This document shows, in pieces, positions 56,882 through 64,000 of a stretch of DNA of 64,000 nt. Every line of letters starts with the position of its first letter. The stretch's first letter is position 1. The notes under the pieces are model-generated. The model searched no databases and was not told the DNA's origin. It saw only the letters and a list, made by a program, of their open reading frames with translations. Origin of the DNA: Streptomyces bluensis (GTDB lineage Bacteria > Actinomycetota > Actinomycetes > Streptomycetales > Streptomycetaceae); contig NZ_BMVM01000004.1 of NCBI RefSeq assembly GCF_014650715.1, positions 62,001-126,000 on the forward strand, written 5' to 3'. The position numbers and the translations under genes are program-made.

Positions 56882-58164
56882 GTGAGCTTCCCGTCGACGA
56901 GCGTGGCCTTGCCCCGGAGCCACGTGTGCGTGACACGGCCCGGCAGCTCGCGGCCCTCGTACGGGGTGTTGCGGCTGCGCGAGGCGAAGCCCGCGGGGTC
57001 CACCGACCCACGGTATGCCGTGTCGACGAGCGTGAGGTTGGCGGGCTCACCTGCCGAGACGGGACGGCCGTGACCCGCGGCCCGGCCGATGACGGCGGGC
57101 TTGAACGACATGCGGTCGGCGACGCCCGCCCAGTCGAGCAGCCCGGTGTCGACCATCGTCTCCTGGACCACGGACAGCGCGGTCTCCAGCCCGACCATGC
57201 CCATGGCGGCCGCGGCCCACTCGCAGTCCTTGTCCTCGTGCGGGTGGGGGGCGTGGTCGGTGGCCACGATGTCGATCGTGCCGTCGGCCAGCGCCTCGCG
57301 CAGCGCGTACACGTCGCGCTCGGTGCGCAGCGGCGGGTTGACCTTGTAGACCGGGTTGTACGTCCGCACGAGCTCGTCGGTGAGGAGGAGGTGGTGCGGG
57401 GTGACCTCGGCGGTGACGTCGATGCCGCGGGACTTGGCCCAGCGGACGATCTCGACGGAGCCGGCGGTGGACAGGTGGCAGATGTGCACCCGGGATCCGA
57501 CGTGCTCGGCGAGCAGGACATCGCGGGCGATGATCGATTCTTCGGCCACCGCCGGCCAGCCTCCGAGGCCCAGCTCGGCGGAGACGACGCCCTCGTTCAT
57601 CTGGGCGCCCTCGGTGAGCCGCGGCTCCTGCGCGTGCTGGGCGACGACACCGCCGAAGGCCTTCACGTACTCCAGCGCCCGGCGCATGATCACGGCGTCG
57701 TCCACGCACTTGCCGTCGTCCGAGAACACGGTCACGCCCGCCGCCGACTCGTGCATGGCGCCCAGTTCGGCGAGCTTCCTGCCCTCCAGGCCGACGGTGA
57801 CGGCGCCGATGGGCTGCACGTCGCAGTACCCGTGCTGCTGGCCGAGCCGGTAGACCTGCTCGACGACACCGGCGGTGTCGGCCACCGGAAAGGTGTTGGC
57901 CATGGCGAACACGGCCGTGTAACCGCCGCTCGCCGCCGCCCGTGTACCGGTCAGTACGGTCTCGGAGTCCTCGCGGCCGGGCTCGCGCAGATGGGTGTGC
58001 AGGTCGACCAGGCCCGGCAGCAGCACCTTGCCGTCGGCCTCGACGACCTCGGCGCCCTCGGCGGACAGCCCGGATCCCACCTCGACGATGGTCCGGCCGT
58101 CGATCAGCACGTCCTGCGGCTCGCCGCCGAGCACCTTCGCACCACGGATCAGGGTCTTGCTCAT
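56878..58164 (-). CDS. pyrC: Dihydroorotase, class I
   Basis: PyrC cyclises carbamoyl-aspartate to dihydroorotate. The 428-residue amidohydrolase has the metal-binding LPGLVDLHTHLREPG, VAQHAQEP (metal His), HICHLST and the active-site Asp in IVATDHAPHPHEDK. The class I (monofunctional bacterial) length fits. The start is the ATG at 58164, five bases after the pyrB stop, so the genes are co-transcribed. Confidence 0.97.
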   Translation of the reverse strand: MSKTLIRGAKVLGGEPQDVLIDGRTIVEVGSGLSAEGAEVVEADGKVLLPGLVDLHTHLREPGREDSETVLTGTRAAASGGYTAVFAMANTFPVADTAGVVEQVYRLGQQHGYCDVQPIGAVTVGLEGRKLAELGAMHESAAGVTVFSDDGKCVDDAVIMRRALEYVKAFGGVVAQHAQEPRLTEGAQMNEGVVSAELGLGGWPAVAEESIIARDVLLAEHVGSRVHICHLSTAGSVEIVRWAKSRGIDVTAEVTPHHLLLTDELVRTYNPVYKVNPPLRTERDVYALREALADGTIDIVATDHAPHPHEDKDCEWAAAAMGMVGLETALSVVQETMVDTGLLDWAGVADRMSFKPAVIGRAAGHGRPVSAGEPANLTLVDTAYRGSVDPAGFASRSRNTPYEGRELPGRVTHTWLRGKATLVDGKLT

Positions 58165-58169
58165 CTGTC

Positions 58170-59165
58170 TTACTTCTCCTCGGTACGGGTCTGGAGGGTG
58201 TCGGGCACGTTCTTGGTCTCGAAGACAGCGCCGCCGAGCAGCAGGTACAGCACGGCCATACGGATGGAGACCCCGTTGGCGACCTGCTCGATCGCGGTGC
58301 ACCGGTCGGAGTCGGCGACCTCGGCGGTGATCTCCATGCCGCGCACCATCGGGCCGGGGTGCATCACGATGGAGTGCTCGGGCATCCGCGCCATGCGCTC
58401 GCCGTCGAGGCCGTAACGCCGGGAGTACTCGCGCTCGGTCGGGAAGAACGCGGCGTTCATGCGCTCACGCTGCACGCGCAGCATCATCACCGCGTCCGAT
58501 TTCGGCAGGGTGGCGTCGAGGTCGTAGCTGATCTCGCAGGGCCAGGACTCGATGCCGACCGGCAGCAGCGTGGGCGGCGCGACGAGCGTGACCTCGGCGC
58601 CGAGGGTGTGCAGCAGGTCGACGTTGGAGCGGGCGACGCGGCTGTGCAGGATGTCGCCGACGATCGTGATGCGTCGGCCGTCGAGGTCCTGGCCGAGCCC
58701 GGCGTCCCGGCCGACGAGGCGGCGGCGCATGGTGAAGGCGTCCAGCAGGGCCTGGGTGGGGTGCTGGTGGGTGCCGTCGCCGGCGTTGACGACGGCGGCG
58801 TCGATCCAGCCGGAGTTCGCCAGGCGGTACGGGGCCCCCGAGGCGCCGTGCCGGATGACGACGGCGTCGACGCCCATGGCCTCCAGGGTCTGGGCGGTGT
58901 CCTTGAGGGACTCGCCCTTGGACACGCTCGAACCCTTGGCGGAGAAGTTGATCACGTCCGCGGAGAGGCGCTTCTCGGCGGCCTCGAAGGAGATCCGGGT
59001 CCGGGTGGAGTCCTCGAAGAAGAGGTTGACGATGGTACGGCCGCGCAGGGTCGGCAGTTTCTTGATCGGCCGGTCGGCGACCCGGGACATCTCCTCGGCG
59101 GTGTCGAGGATCCGGATGGCGTCGTCACGGGTGAGGTCGGCGGCCGAGATGAGATGGCGCTGCAT
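58170..59165 (-). CDS. pyrB: Aspartate carbamoyltransferase catalytic subunit
   Basis: PyrB joins carbamoyl phosphate and aspartate. The 331-residue enzyme has the carbamoyl-phosphate-binding [43 protein letters not shown] and the aspartate-loop [11 protein letters not shown]. No pyrI regulatory chain is present, as in other Gram-positive bacteria. It follows pyrR with 122 bases, which contain a hairpin. Confidence 0.98.
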   Translation of the reverse strand: MQRHLISAADLTRDDAIRILDTAEEMSRVADRPIKKLPTLRGRTIVNLFFEDSTRTRISFEAAEKRLSADVINFSAKGSSVSKGESLKDTAQTLEAMGVDAVVIRHGASGAPYRLANSGWIDAAVVNAGDGTHQHPTQALLDAFTMRRRLVGRDAGLGQDLDGRRITIVGDILHSRVARSNVDLLHTLGAEVTLVAPPTLLPVGIESWPCEISYDLDATLPKSDAVMMLRVQRERMNAAFFPTEREYSRRYGLDGERMARMPEHSIVMHPGPMVRGMEITAEVADSDRCTAIEQVANGVSIRMAVLYLLLGGAVFETKNVPDTLQTRTEEK

Positions 59166-59258
59166 CTTTCAGGCTCCGTAAGGCAGTTCAGGTCGGGAGG
59201 CGAGGCCCCGCCACGGTGGCGCGGCCGGGCAGGCGGGCGCGCACGAGCGCACTGAGCA

Positions 59259-59281
59259 GGCGTACGGCAGCGCCGTACGCC
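59259..59281 (-). terminator. Hairpin between pyrR and pyrB
   Basis: GGCGTACGGC (59259-59268) and GCCGTACGCC (59272-59281) form a perfect 10-bp stem with a 3-base loop, 6 bases after the pyrR stop. It may partly terminate transcription or protect the pyrR message. Confidence 0.5.
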
Positions 59282-59287
59282 GGAGCG

Positions 59288-59860
59288 CTACTGCTGCGCG
59301 CCCGGGGCGGTCCGCTTGGCTCCGAGCAGGACGGTGTCCCGACCGTCCTCCTCGGCGAGCTGGACCTTGACCGTCTCCCGCAGCGACGTGGGGAGGTTCT
59401 TGCCGACGTAGTCGGCGCGGATGGGCAGTTCGCGGTGGCCGCGGTCGACGAGAACCGCGAGCTGCACCGCACGCGGGCGCCCGATGTCGTTCAGCGCGTC
59501 GAGCGCGGCGCGGATGGTGCGGCCGGAGAAGAGCACGTCGTCGACGAGGACGACCAGACGGCCGTCGACGCCGTCACCGGGGATCTCCGTGCGGGCCAGG
59601 GCACGCGGCGGCTGCAGGCGCAGGTCGTCGCGGTACATGGTGATGTCGAGCGAGCCGACCGGGATCTTGCGGTCGGTGATCTCCGCGAGCTTGGCGGCGA
59701 TCCGCTGGGCGAGGAAGACTCCCCGGGTCGGAATGCCGAGGAGCACCACGTCGTCGGCGCCCTTGGCGCGCTCGACGATCTCGTGGGCGATGCGGGTCAG
59801 TACCCGGGCGATGTCGGGGCCCTCAAGCACGGGCCTCGGATCTGGCGCTTGCGTGTCCAT
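59288..59860 (-). CDS. pyrR: PyrR, pyrimidine operon RNA-binding regulator / uracil phosphoribosyltransferase
   Basis: The 190-residue protein of the PRTase fold has the PRPP loop [20 protein letters not shown] (about 107-126), [19 protein letters not shown] and [12 protein letters not shown]. PyrR binds pyr mRNA when UMP is high. It is first in the pyr cluster. A PyrR-loop-like hairpin overlaps its ribosome-binding region, which fits translational autoregulation as shown in Mycobacterium smegmatis. ATG at 59860 with GGAGG at ten bases. Divergent from bldD. Confidence 0.96.
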   Translation of the reverse strand: MDTQAPDPRPVLEGPDIARVLTRIAHEIVERAKGADDVVLLGIPTRGVFLAQRIAAKLAEITDRKIPVGSLDITMYRDDLRLQPPRALARTEIPGDGVDGRLVVLVDDVLFSGRTIRAALDALNDIGRPRAVQLAVLVDRGHRELPIRADYVGKNLPTSLRETVKVQLAEEDGRDTVLLGAKRTAPGAQQ

Positions 59861-59878
59861 ACGAAACGGACCTCCTTC

Positions 59879-59896
59879 TCCGCCTCACGGGACGGA
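59879..59896 (-). promoter_or_regulatory. PyrR-binding loop candidate before pyrR
   Basis: On the RNA strand, GUCCCGUGAGGC (59893 to 59882) matches the anti-terminator consensus RUCCNGNGAGGY at every position. It can fold as UCCG-U-CC/GG-CGGA with a bulged U and loop CGUGA. It ends just before the pyrR Shine-Dalgarno at 59871-59875. Confidence 0.65.
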
Positions 59897-60015
59897 CCTT
59901 AAAGGACGTCGGATTTGCGCCATCAACGGTAGCAGGCCGGAACAACGGCCCTGATCACCCCCCTGGAGTAACGGATGGGGGGTTACCACGGAAGAGTCGG
60001 TCCGGACCATTCGGC

Positions 60016-60059
60016 TTGACGGGGCAGAGTAACGCTGCGTAACCTCACAGTGAGTCACC
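60016..60059 (+). promoter_or_regulatory. bldD promoter with BldD autoregulatory site
   Basis: TTGACG (60016-60021) and TAACCT (60040-60045) are 18 bases apart. AGTGAGTCACC (60049-60059), at the expected transcription start, matches the BldD box (AGTGA-TCACC core). BldD is known to repress its own promoter, so this site is expected. Confidence 0.75.
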
Positions 60060-60104
60060 AGCCGTGCGGCACCACCGCACGTCGACACAGCGTCCGGGAG
60101 CTAT

Positions 60105-60605
60105 ATGTCCAGCGAATACGCCAAACAGCTCGGGGCCAAGCTCCGGGCCATCCGCACCCAGCAGGGCCTTTCCCTCCACGGTGTCGAGGAGAAGTCCCAG
60201 GGACGCTGGAAGGCGGTCGTGGTCGGTTCGTACGAGCGCGGCGACCGCGCCGTCACCGTGCAGCGCCTTGCCGAACTGGCCGATTTCTACGGGGTTCCGG
60301 TGCAGGAGCTGCTGCCGGGCAGCACTCCCGGTGGGGCCGCCGAGCCGCCGCCGAAGCTCGTGCTGGACCTGGAGCGCCTGGCCCACGTGCCTGTCGAGAA
60401 GGCGGGCCCTCTGCAGCGCTACGCGGCGACCATCCAGTCCCAGCGCGGTGACTACAACGGCAAGGTGCTGTCGATCCGCCAGGACGACCTGCGCACACTC
60501 GCCGTGATCTACGACCAGTCGCCCTCGGTCCTCACCGAGCAGCTGATCAGCTGGGGTGTCCTCGACGCGGACGCGCGCCGAGCGGTGTCCCACGACGAGA
60601 GCTGA
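60105..60605 (+). CDS. bldD: Developmental repressor BldD
   Basis: The 166-residue master repressor of Streptomyces sporulation genes has an N-terminal XRE-type HTH (about 8-72) and a C-terminal c-di-GMP-binding domain. The RXD-X8-RXXD signature is exact: Arg114-Gly-Asp116 and Arg125-Gln-Asp-Asp128. Four c-di-GMP molecules bridge two C-terminal domains to create the DNA-binding dimer in vegetative growth. Its own BldD box overlaps the promoter. Divergent from the pyr cluster, convergent with nusB. Confidence 0.98.
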   Translation: MSSEYAKQLGAKLRAIRTQQGLSLHGVEEKSQGRWKAVVVGSYERGDRAVTVQRLAELADFYGVPVQELLPGSTPGGAAEPPPKLVLDLERLAHVPVEKAGPLQRYAATIQSQRGDYNGKVLSIRQDDLRTLAVIYDQSPSVLTEQLISWGVLDADARRAVSHDES

Positions 60606-60630
60606 GAGCCCCGGCTCCCAGCAGAAACGT

Positions 60631-60676
60631 GCCGTCGGGGTGGCCGGAACCGAAAGATTCCGGCCACCCCGACGGC
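60631..60676. terminator. Bidirectional terminator between bldD and nusB
   Basis: A perfect 19-bp stem (60631-60649 with 60658-60676; arms GCCGTCGGGGTGGCCGGAA and its complement) has an 8-base loop. TTTT follows on the + strand, a textbook intrinsic terminator. Confidence 0.95.
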
Positions 60677-60728
60677 TTTTCGTACGGGCTCTGCGCCCCC
60701 GGGGGGGGGACCGCACCCCCATGGTGCG

Positions 60729-61157
60729 CTACTCGCGACGCAACGACGGCTTCAGATCCTTGAAGCGCCCCAGCAGACCGTTCACGAACGCGGGCGACTC
60801 ATCCGTCGAGAACTCCTTGGCCAGCTGCACCATCTCGTCCAGCACCACGGCGTCCGGAGTCCCGTCGACCCAGATCAGTTCGTACGCACCGAGACGCAGG
60901 ATGTTGCGGTCCACGACCGGCATCCTGTCGAGCGTCCACCCCACCGCGTACTGCGTGATCAGCTCGTCGATCCGCTCCGAGTACTTCGCGTAGCCCTCGA
61001 CCAGCTCCATCGTGTACTCGCTCACGGGAGGCTGGCGCGGGTCGGTCCGGCTGTGCCGGATCCAGTCCGCGAGGACCGTCAGGACGTCGGCCCCGCGCTG
61101 GTCGCCCTCGAAGAGGATCTGGAAGGCACGCTTACGGGCCGTGTTACGGGCAGCCAC
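60729..61157 (-). CDS. nusB: Transcription antitermination factor NusB
   Basis: The 142-residue all-helical protein binds BoxA RNA with NusE (S10) in rRNA antitermination. Typical segments are ARNTARKRAFQILFEGDQRG at the start, VDRNILRLGAYELIW, and LDEMVQLAKEFSTDESPAFVNGLLGRF (in parts) near the end. It lies 2 bases after the efp stop on the same strand, so efp and nusB are co-transcribed. Confidence 0.97.
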   Translation of the reverse strand: MAARNTARKRAFQILFEGDQRGADVLTVLADWIRHSRTDPRQPPVSEYTMELVEGYAKYSERIDELITQYAVGWTLDRMPVVDRNILRLGAYELIWVDGTPDAVVLDEMVQLAKEFSTDESPAFVNGLLGRFKDLKPSLRRE

Positions 61158-61159
61158 GG

Positions 61160-61726
61160 TTAGCTGTTCACCCGGCCGAGGTAGTCGCTCGTGCGGGTGT
61201 CGACCTTGATCTTCTCACCGGTGGTGATGAAGAGCGGGACCTGGATCTGGTGGCCGGTCTCCAGCGTGGCGGGCTTGGTGCCGCCGGTGGAGCGGTCGCC
61301 CTGGACGCCCGGCTCCGTCTCGGCGATGCTCAGCTCGACGGCGGCGGGCAGCTCGACGAAGAGCACCTCGCCCTCGTGCTGGGCGACGGTGGCCTCGAAG
61401 CCCTCGATGAGGAAGTTCGCGGCGTCGCCGACGACCTTGCGGTCGATGTGGAGCTGGTCGTAGGTCTCCATGTCCATGAAGACGAAGTAGTCGCCGTCCA
61501 TGTAGGAGAACTGCATGTCGCGCTTGTCGACGGTGGCCGTTTCGACCTTGACGCCGGCGTTGAAGGTCTTGTCGACGACCTTGCCGGAGAGCACGTTCTT
61601 GAGCTTGGTGCGCACGAAGGCCGGGCCCTTGCCGGGCTTGACGTGCTGGAACTCGACAACGGACCAGAGCTGGCCGCCGTCGAGCTTGAGCACCATGCCG
61701 TTCTTGAGGTCGTTCGTGGAAGCCAC
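61160..61726 (-). CDS. efp: Translation elongation factor P
   Basis: EF-P rescues ribosomes stalled on polyproline. The 188-residue protein has three domains: a KOW-like N-domain with the tip loop KPGKGP (residues 30-35, Lys33 at the tip), an OB domain and a C-terminal OB domain ending [10 protein letters not shown]. The PGKGP loop is the form reported to work without lysine modification in actinobacteria, and no epmA/ymfI-like modification gene is nearby. It lies upstream of nusB and downstream of an M24-family gene. Confidence 0.97.
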   Translation of the reverse strand: MASTNDLKNGMVLKLDGGQLWSVVEFQHVKPGKGPAFVRTKLKNVLSGKVVDKTFNAGVKVETATVDKRDMQFSYMDGDYFVFMDMETYDQLHIDRKVVGDAANFLIEGFEATVAQHEGEVLFVELPAAVELSIAETEPGVQGDRSTGGTKPATLETGHQIQVPLFITTGEKIKVDTRTSDYLGRVNS

Positions 61727-61870
61727 GGTTGCGGAATCTCCTGGACTGACGTGGACGACCCCGGGGCACGCGCGAGCGGCGCCGGGGAAGGGCGGGTGCG
61801 TTCCTGCGTCGTTCGCGGCGAGAGTACGTGCCGGGCGGCGTGGGAACGTGCCTGAACTTCCCTGGTGTCG

Positions 61871-62980
61871 CTAGAGCGCGAGCAGCTCCTTGGTCGTGAT
61901 GGTGAGTAGCTCGGGTCCGCCGTCCGCCTCGGGGCGGACGACGAGCGTGTCATCGATCCGGACGCCGCCCCGGCCCGGGAGGTGGACCCCCGGTTCGACG
62001 GTGACCGGCACGCAAGCGTCCAGTTTACCCATGGCCGCGGGAGCCAACTGCGGGTCCTCGTCGATTTCGAGTCCGACCCCGTGTCCCATCAGCGGTGGGA
62101 GGCCTTCCGCATACCCGGCGGAGTCCAGCACCTGACGGGCCGCGCGGTCCACGTCACGGTACGCCGCGCCGGGGGCCAGCGTCTCACGGCCGGAGCGCTG
62201 GGCGGCGAAGACCAGGTCGTACAGGTCGATCTGCCAGTCGGCCGGGGATGTGCCGATGACGAAGGTACGCCCGATCTCACAGCGGTACCCGCGGTACGCC
62301 GCGCCCAGGCAGACGGAGAGGAAGTCGCCCTCCTCGACGCGGCGGTCGGTGGGGCGGTGCAGGCGACGGCCGGCGTTGGGGCCGGTGGCGACGGAGGTCG
62401 CGAAGGCCGGGCCGTCGGCGCCGTGGTCGACGAGCCGGCGCTCCAGTTCCAGGGCGAGATGACGTTCGGTACGGCCGACGAGGATCGACTCCAGCAACTC
62501 GCTCAGCGCCTGGTCGGCGATCTCCGCGCCGATCCGCAGGCAGGAGATCTCCTCCTCGTCCTTGACGACGCGCAGCTGCTCGACCATGCCGCCGAGGTCG
62601 GCGAGGCGCAGCCGGGGGGCCACCGAGGCGATGGCGCGGTGCCGGGTGACGGTGAGGTGGTGTTCCTCGACCGCGAGTGACTCGGCGCCCTCGGCCGCGG
62701 CGAGGTCGGCTGCGGCGACCGCGGGATCACCGCCCGCGCCGGGCAGCGGGCGCACCCGCAACACCTCGTCGGGACGTGCGTCGTGGTCACGCCCGCCACC
62801 TGGTGCGTCGCCGCACAGCAGCAGGTCGTCCTCCGTGCCCAGCAGCAGGACGGCGCCCTGGGGTGCGGCCCCCGCGAGATAGCGCACGTTGGCCGGGCGG
62901 GTGATGAGCGCGGTCGCGCTGCCGCCCGCGATGCAGTACTCCCGTAGCCGGGCCCGGCGGGCCGCGTACACCTCTGACAT
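61871..62980 (-). CDS. M24 family (Xaa-Pro peptidase-like) protein with altered metal site
   Basis: The 369-residue protein has the N-terminal creatinase-like domain (1-135) and the C-terminal pita-bread domain (140-365) of Xaa-Pro peptidases. Three of the five expected metal ligands differ: Cys224 in LSVCLG replaces the first Asp, Glu235 in YRCEIGRTF replaces the second Asp, and Asp343 in VRIDDTL replaces the last Glu. His300 (MGHGVGLEI) and Glu329 (VTVEPGV) remain. Catalysis is therefore uncertain. It lies 144 bases upstream of efp on the same strand. Confidence 0.85.
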   Translation of the reverse strand: MSEVYAARRARLREYCIAGGSATALITRPANVRYLAGAAPQGAVLLLGTEDDLLLCGDAPGGGRDHDARPDEVLRVRPLPGAGGDPAVAAADLAAAEGAESLAVEEHHLTVTRHRAIASVAPRLRLADLGGMVEQLRVVKDEEEISCLRIGAEIADQALSELLESILVGRTERHLALELERRLVDHGADGPAFATSVATGPNAGRRLHRPTDRRVEEGDFLSVCLGAAYRGYRCEIGRTFVIGTSPADWQIDLYDLVFAAQRSGRETLAPGAAYRDVDRAARQVLDSAGYAEGLPPLMGHGVGLEIDEDPQLAPAAMGKLDACVPVTVEPGVHLPGRGGVRIDDTLVVRPEADGGPELLTITTKELLAL

Positions 62981-63163
62981 GTGCCGAGCCTATGGGCGGT
63001 GGCCGAATACCGCCGGTCCAGGAGGGCCGGTCGGGCGGCGGCCCGGTGGGTGGGGCACAGCACACGGCGCTGAGGCGTGTCCGTACCCATCAGGGGCGCG
63101 GGCGTGTACGTACCCCACCAGGGGCGCACGCCCCGGCGATCACGCGCCCTCGGGCCCGCCTCC

Positions 63164-64000
63164 CTACCACTTCGGCGGGCTCGCGATCGACCGGGCCAGT
63201 ACGTCGTCCAGGAGCCGTGCCGTCGCGGGCACATCAAGCTGGGAGTTGTCGATGATGGGCAGCCCGGAGCCGTACCAGCCGGCCATGCGGCCGTGGATGC
63301 GCGCGACCTCCTCGTCGGTGAGGCGGCGGTTGCCCGTGCGCTCGGCGTTGCGCTCCAGGACGATCTCCAGGCCGGGCAACAGCACGACCGGGAGCAGCCC
63401 GGGGCCGACGTGCCGCTTCCAGCCACCGAGACCCACGACCGGGCGGTCCGGGAAGACGGCGTCGTCGAGGATGCAGGAGATGCCGTTCGCCAGGAAGTTA
63501 CGGGCGGCGAAACCGCAGGTGCGGCGGGCGAGACGGTACTGCGCCTCCGAGTGGTCGTTCCACCCGGACTGCGGGTCGGCGAAACCCGAGCGCACCCATT
63601 CGCGGACGTCGTCGAGGCTGATGTGGGCCGTGGGCACCGGGCGGTGGTCCGCCCAGTACTTGGCCACGCTCGTCTTGCCCGCGCCCGCCGGGCCGATGAG
63701 CAGGACCGCGAGCGTGGTGGCCGCCGCGTCGGGCACGCCCGCGGCGGGCGGGGCGCTCGGTATGCCGACGGGGCCGCCCGGTGGCAGTTGCACATGTCCG
63801 GTCATATCCCGCGCGGGCGGGGCGGAGGCGGGTTGCGGCGGTGCGTGGTGCGGGACCTGCGGAGCACCCGGCGGGACCGGTGCTCCGACGAACCCCGGCG
63901 GGGGCGGGGTCGACGGTGCGGGCCCCGGGTGTCCCGGCTGGTGTCCGGCCGGCGACCAGCCGGTCGACGGTCCCTGCCCCGGCTGGTGGGGCGGCGGCAG
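63164..64000 (-). CDS. P-loop ATPase with proline-rich N-terminus, runs off the window
   Basis: The conserved part has Walker A VLLIGPAGAGKTSVAKYW, ISLDDVREWVRSGF and a C-terminal domain with VLERNAERTGNRRL, like AAA/zeta-type small P-loop kinases. Function unknown. An ATG at 63805 would give 213 residues, but the same frame continues upstream without a stop to the edge. It encodes a Pro/Gly/His/Gln-rich stretch (for example PAGHQPGHPGPASTPPPPGF), so the real start probably lies beyond 64000. The 183 bases between this gene and the M24 gene hold nothing I can name. Confidence 0.75.
   Translation of the reverse strand: MPPPHQPGQGPSTGWSPAGHQPGHPGPAPSTPPPPGFVGAPVPPGAPQVPHHAPPQPASAPPARDMTGHVQLPPGGPVGIPSAPPAAGVPDAAATTLAVLLIGPAGAGKTSVAKYWADHRPVPTAHISLDDVREWVRSGFADPQSGWNDHSEAQYRLARRTCGFAARNFLANGISCILDDAVFPDRPVVGLGGWKRHVGPGLLPVVLLPGLEIVLERNAERTGNRRLTDEEVARIHGRMAGWYGSGLPIIDNSQLDVPATARLLDDVLARSIASPPKW

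Overview
The window is a high-GC (roughly 70% or more) actinobacterial chromosome segment that reads as Streptomyces. The evidence is a bldD gene with its c-di-GMP motif, the actinobacterial nucleoid protein sIHF, GuaB1, an intact pyr cluster and strong G/C third-position bias. There is no rRNA, tRNA, CRISPR array, transposase or integrase. From memory, not from a search, gene order from about 25 kb onward and in the rib/his block matches the conserved core around SCO1425-SCO1492 of S. coelicolor.

Left part (1-31.7 kb): an amidohydrolase, an AsnC regulator and two small unknown proteins; an acyl-CoA dehydrogenase with a TetR regulator and a likely operator; a Tat-exported C39-like peptidase; a P-loop kinase-like protein; a candidate small RNA with its own promoter and terminator; a lone EccA/CbbX-like TPR-AAA ATPase; and two CNNM/CorC-type membrane proteins. 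Next comes a leftward rib-his unit, FMN riboswitch-ribE-ribM-ribBA-ribH-hisE-hisG-PH protein. Beyond the riboswitch is a promoter with chitinase-type repeats but no chitinase. Then follow an SDR, a ROK regulator divergent from an MFS transporter, a GH6 glycosidase, a DUF5995-like protein, an LLM oxidoreductase, a flavin amine oxidase/nitrilase pair, another MFS transporter with an AsnC regulator, and GuaB1.

Middle (31.8-40 kb): barstar, a SorC-type regulator, rpe, rsmB, fmt, a small HTH protein and priA. Between priA and metK lies an accessory island (40.2-45.4 kb) of four same-strand genes: an XRE-TPR regulator whose C-terminus is frameshifted; a TIR-domain protein with a C-terminal array of Gly/Asn-rich motifs; a 642-residue P-loop-like protein that begins with the same motif and has a degraded Walker A; and a two-TM membrane protein with a possible SPFH-like domain. 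Modular immune or cell-suicide systems couple effector and receptor through short homotypic motifs in this way, and this is the best candidate here for an undescribed system.

Right part (45.5-64 kb): leftward core genes metK, coaBC, rpoZ, gmk and sIHF, then the pyr cluster (pyrR-pyrB-pyrC-unknown-carA-carB-pyrD-pyrF) with a PyrR-type RNA loop over the pyrR ribosome-binding region and a strong terminator-like hairpin between carB and pyrD. Divergent from pyrR is bldD with its autoregulatory site, followed by nusB, efp and an M24 'peptidase' whose metal ligands are altered. A P-loop ATPase gene with a proline-rich N-terminus runs off the right edge.

Functions come from motif recognition and family knowledge. 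Operators, the sRNA and the island's role are inferences.
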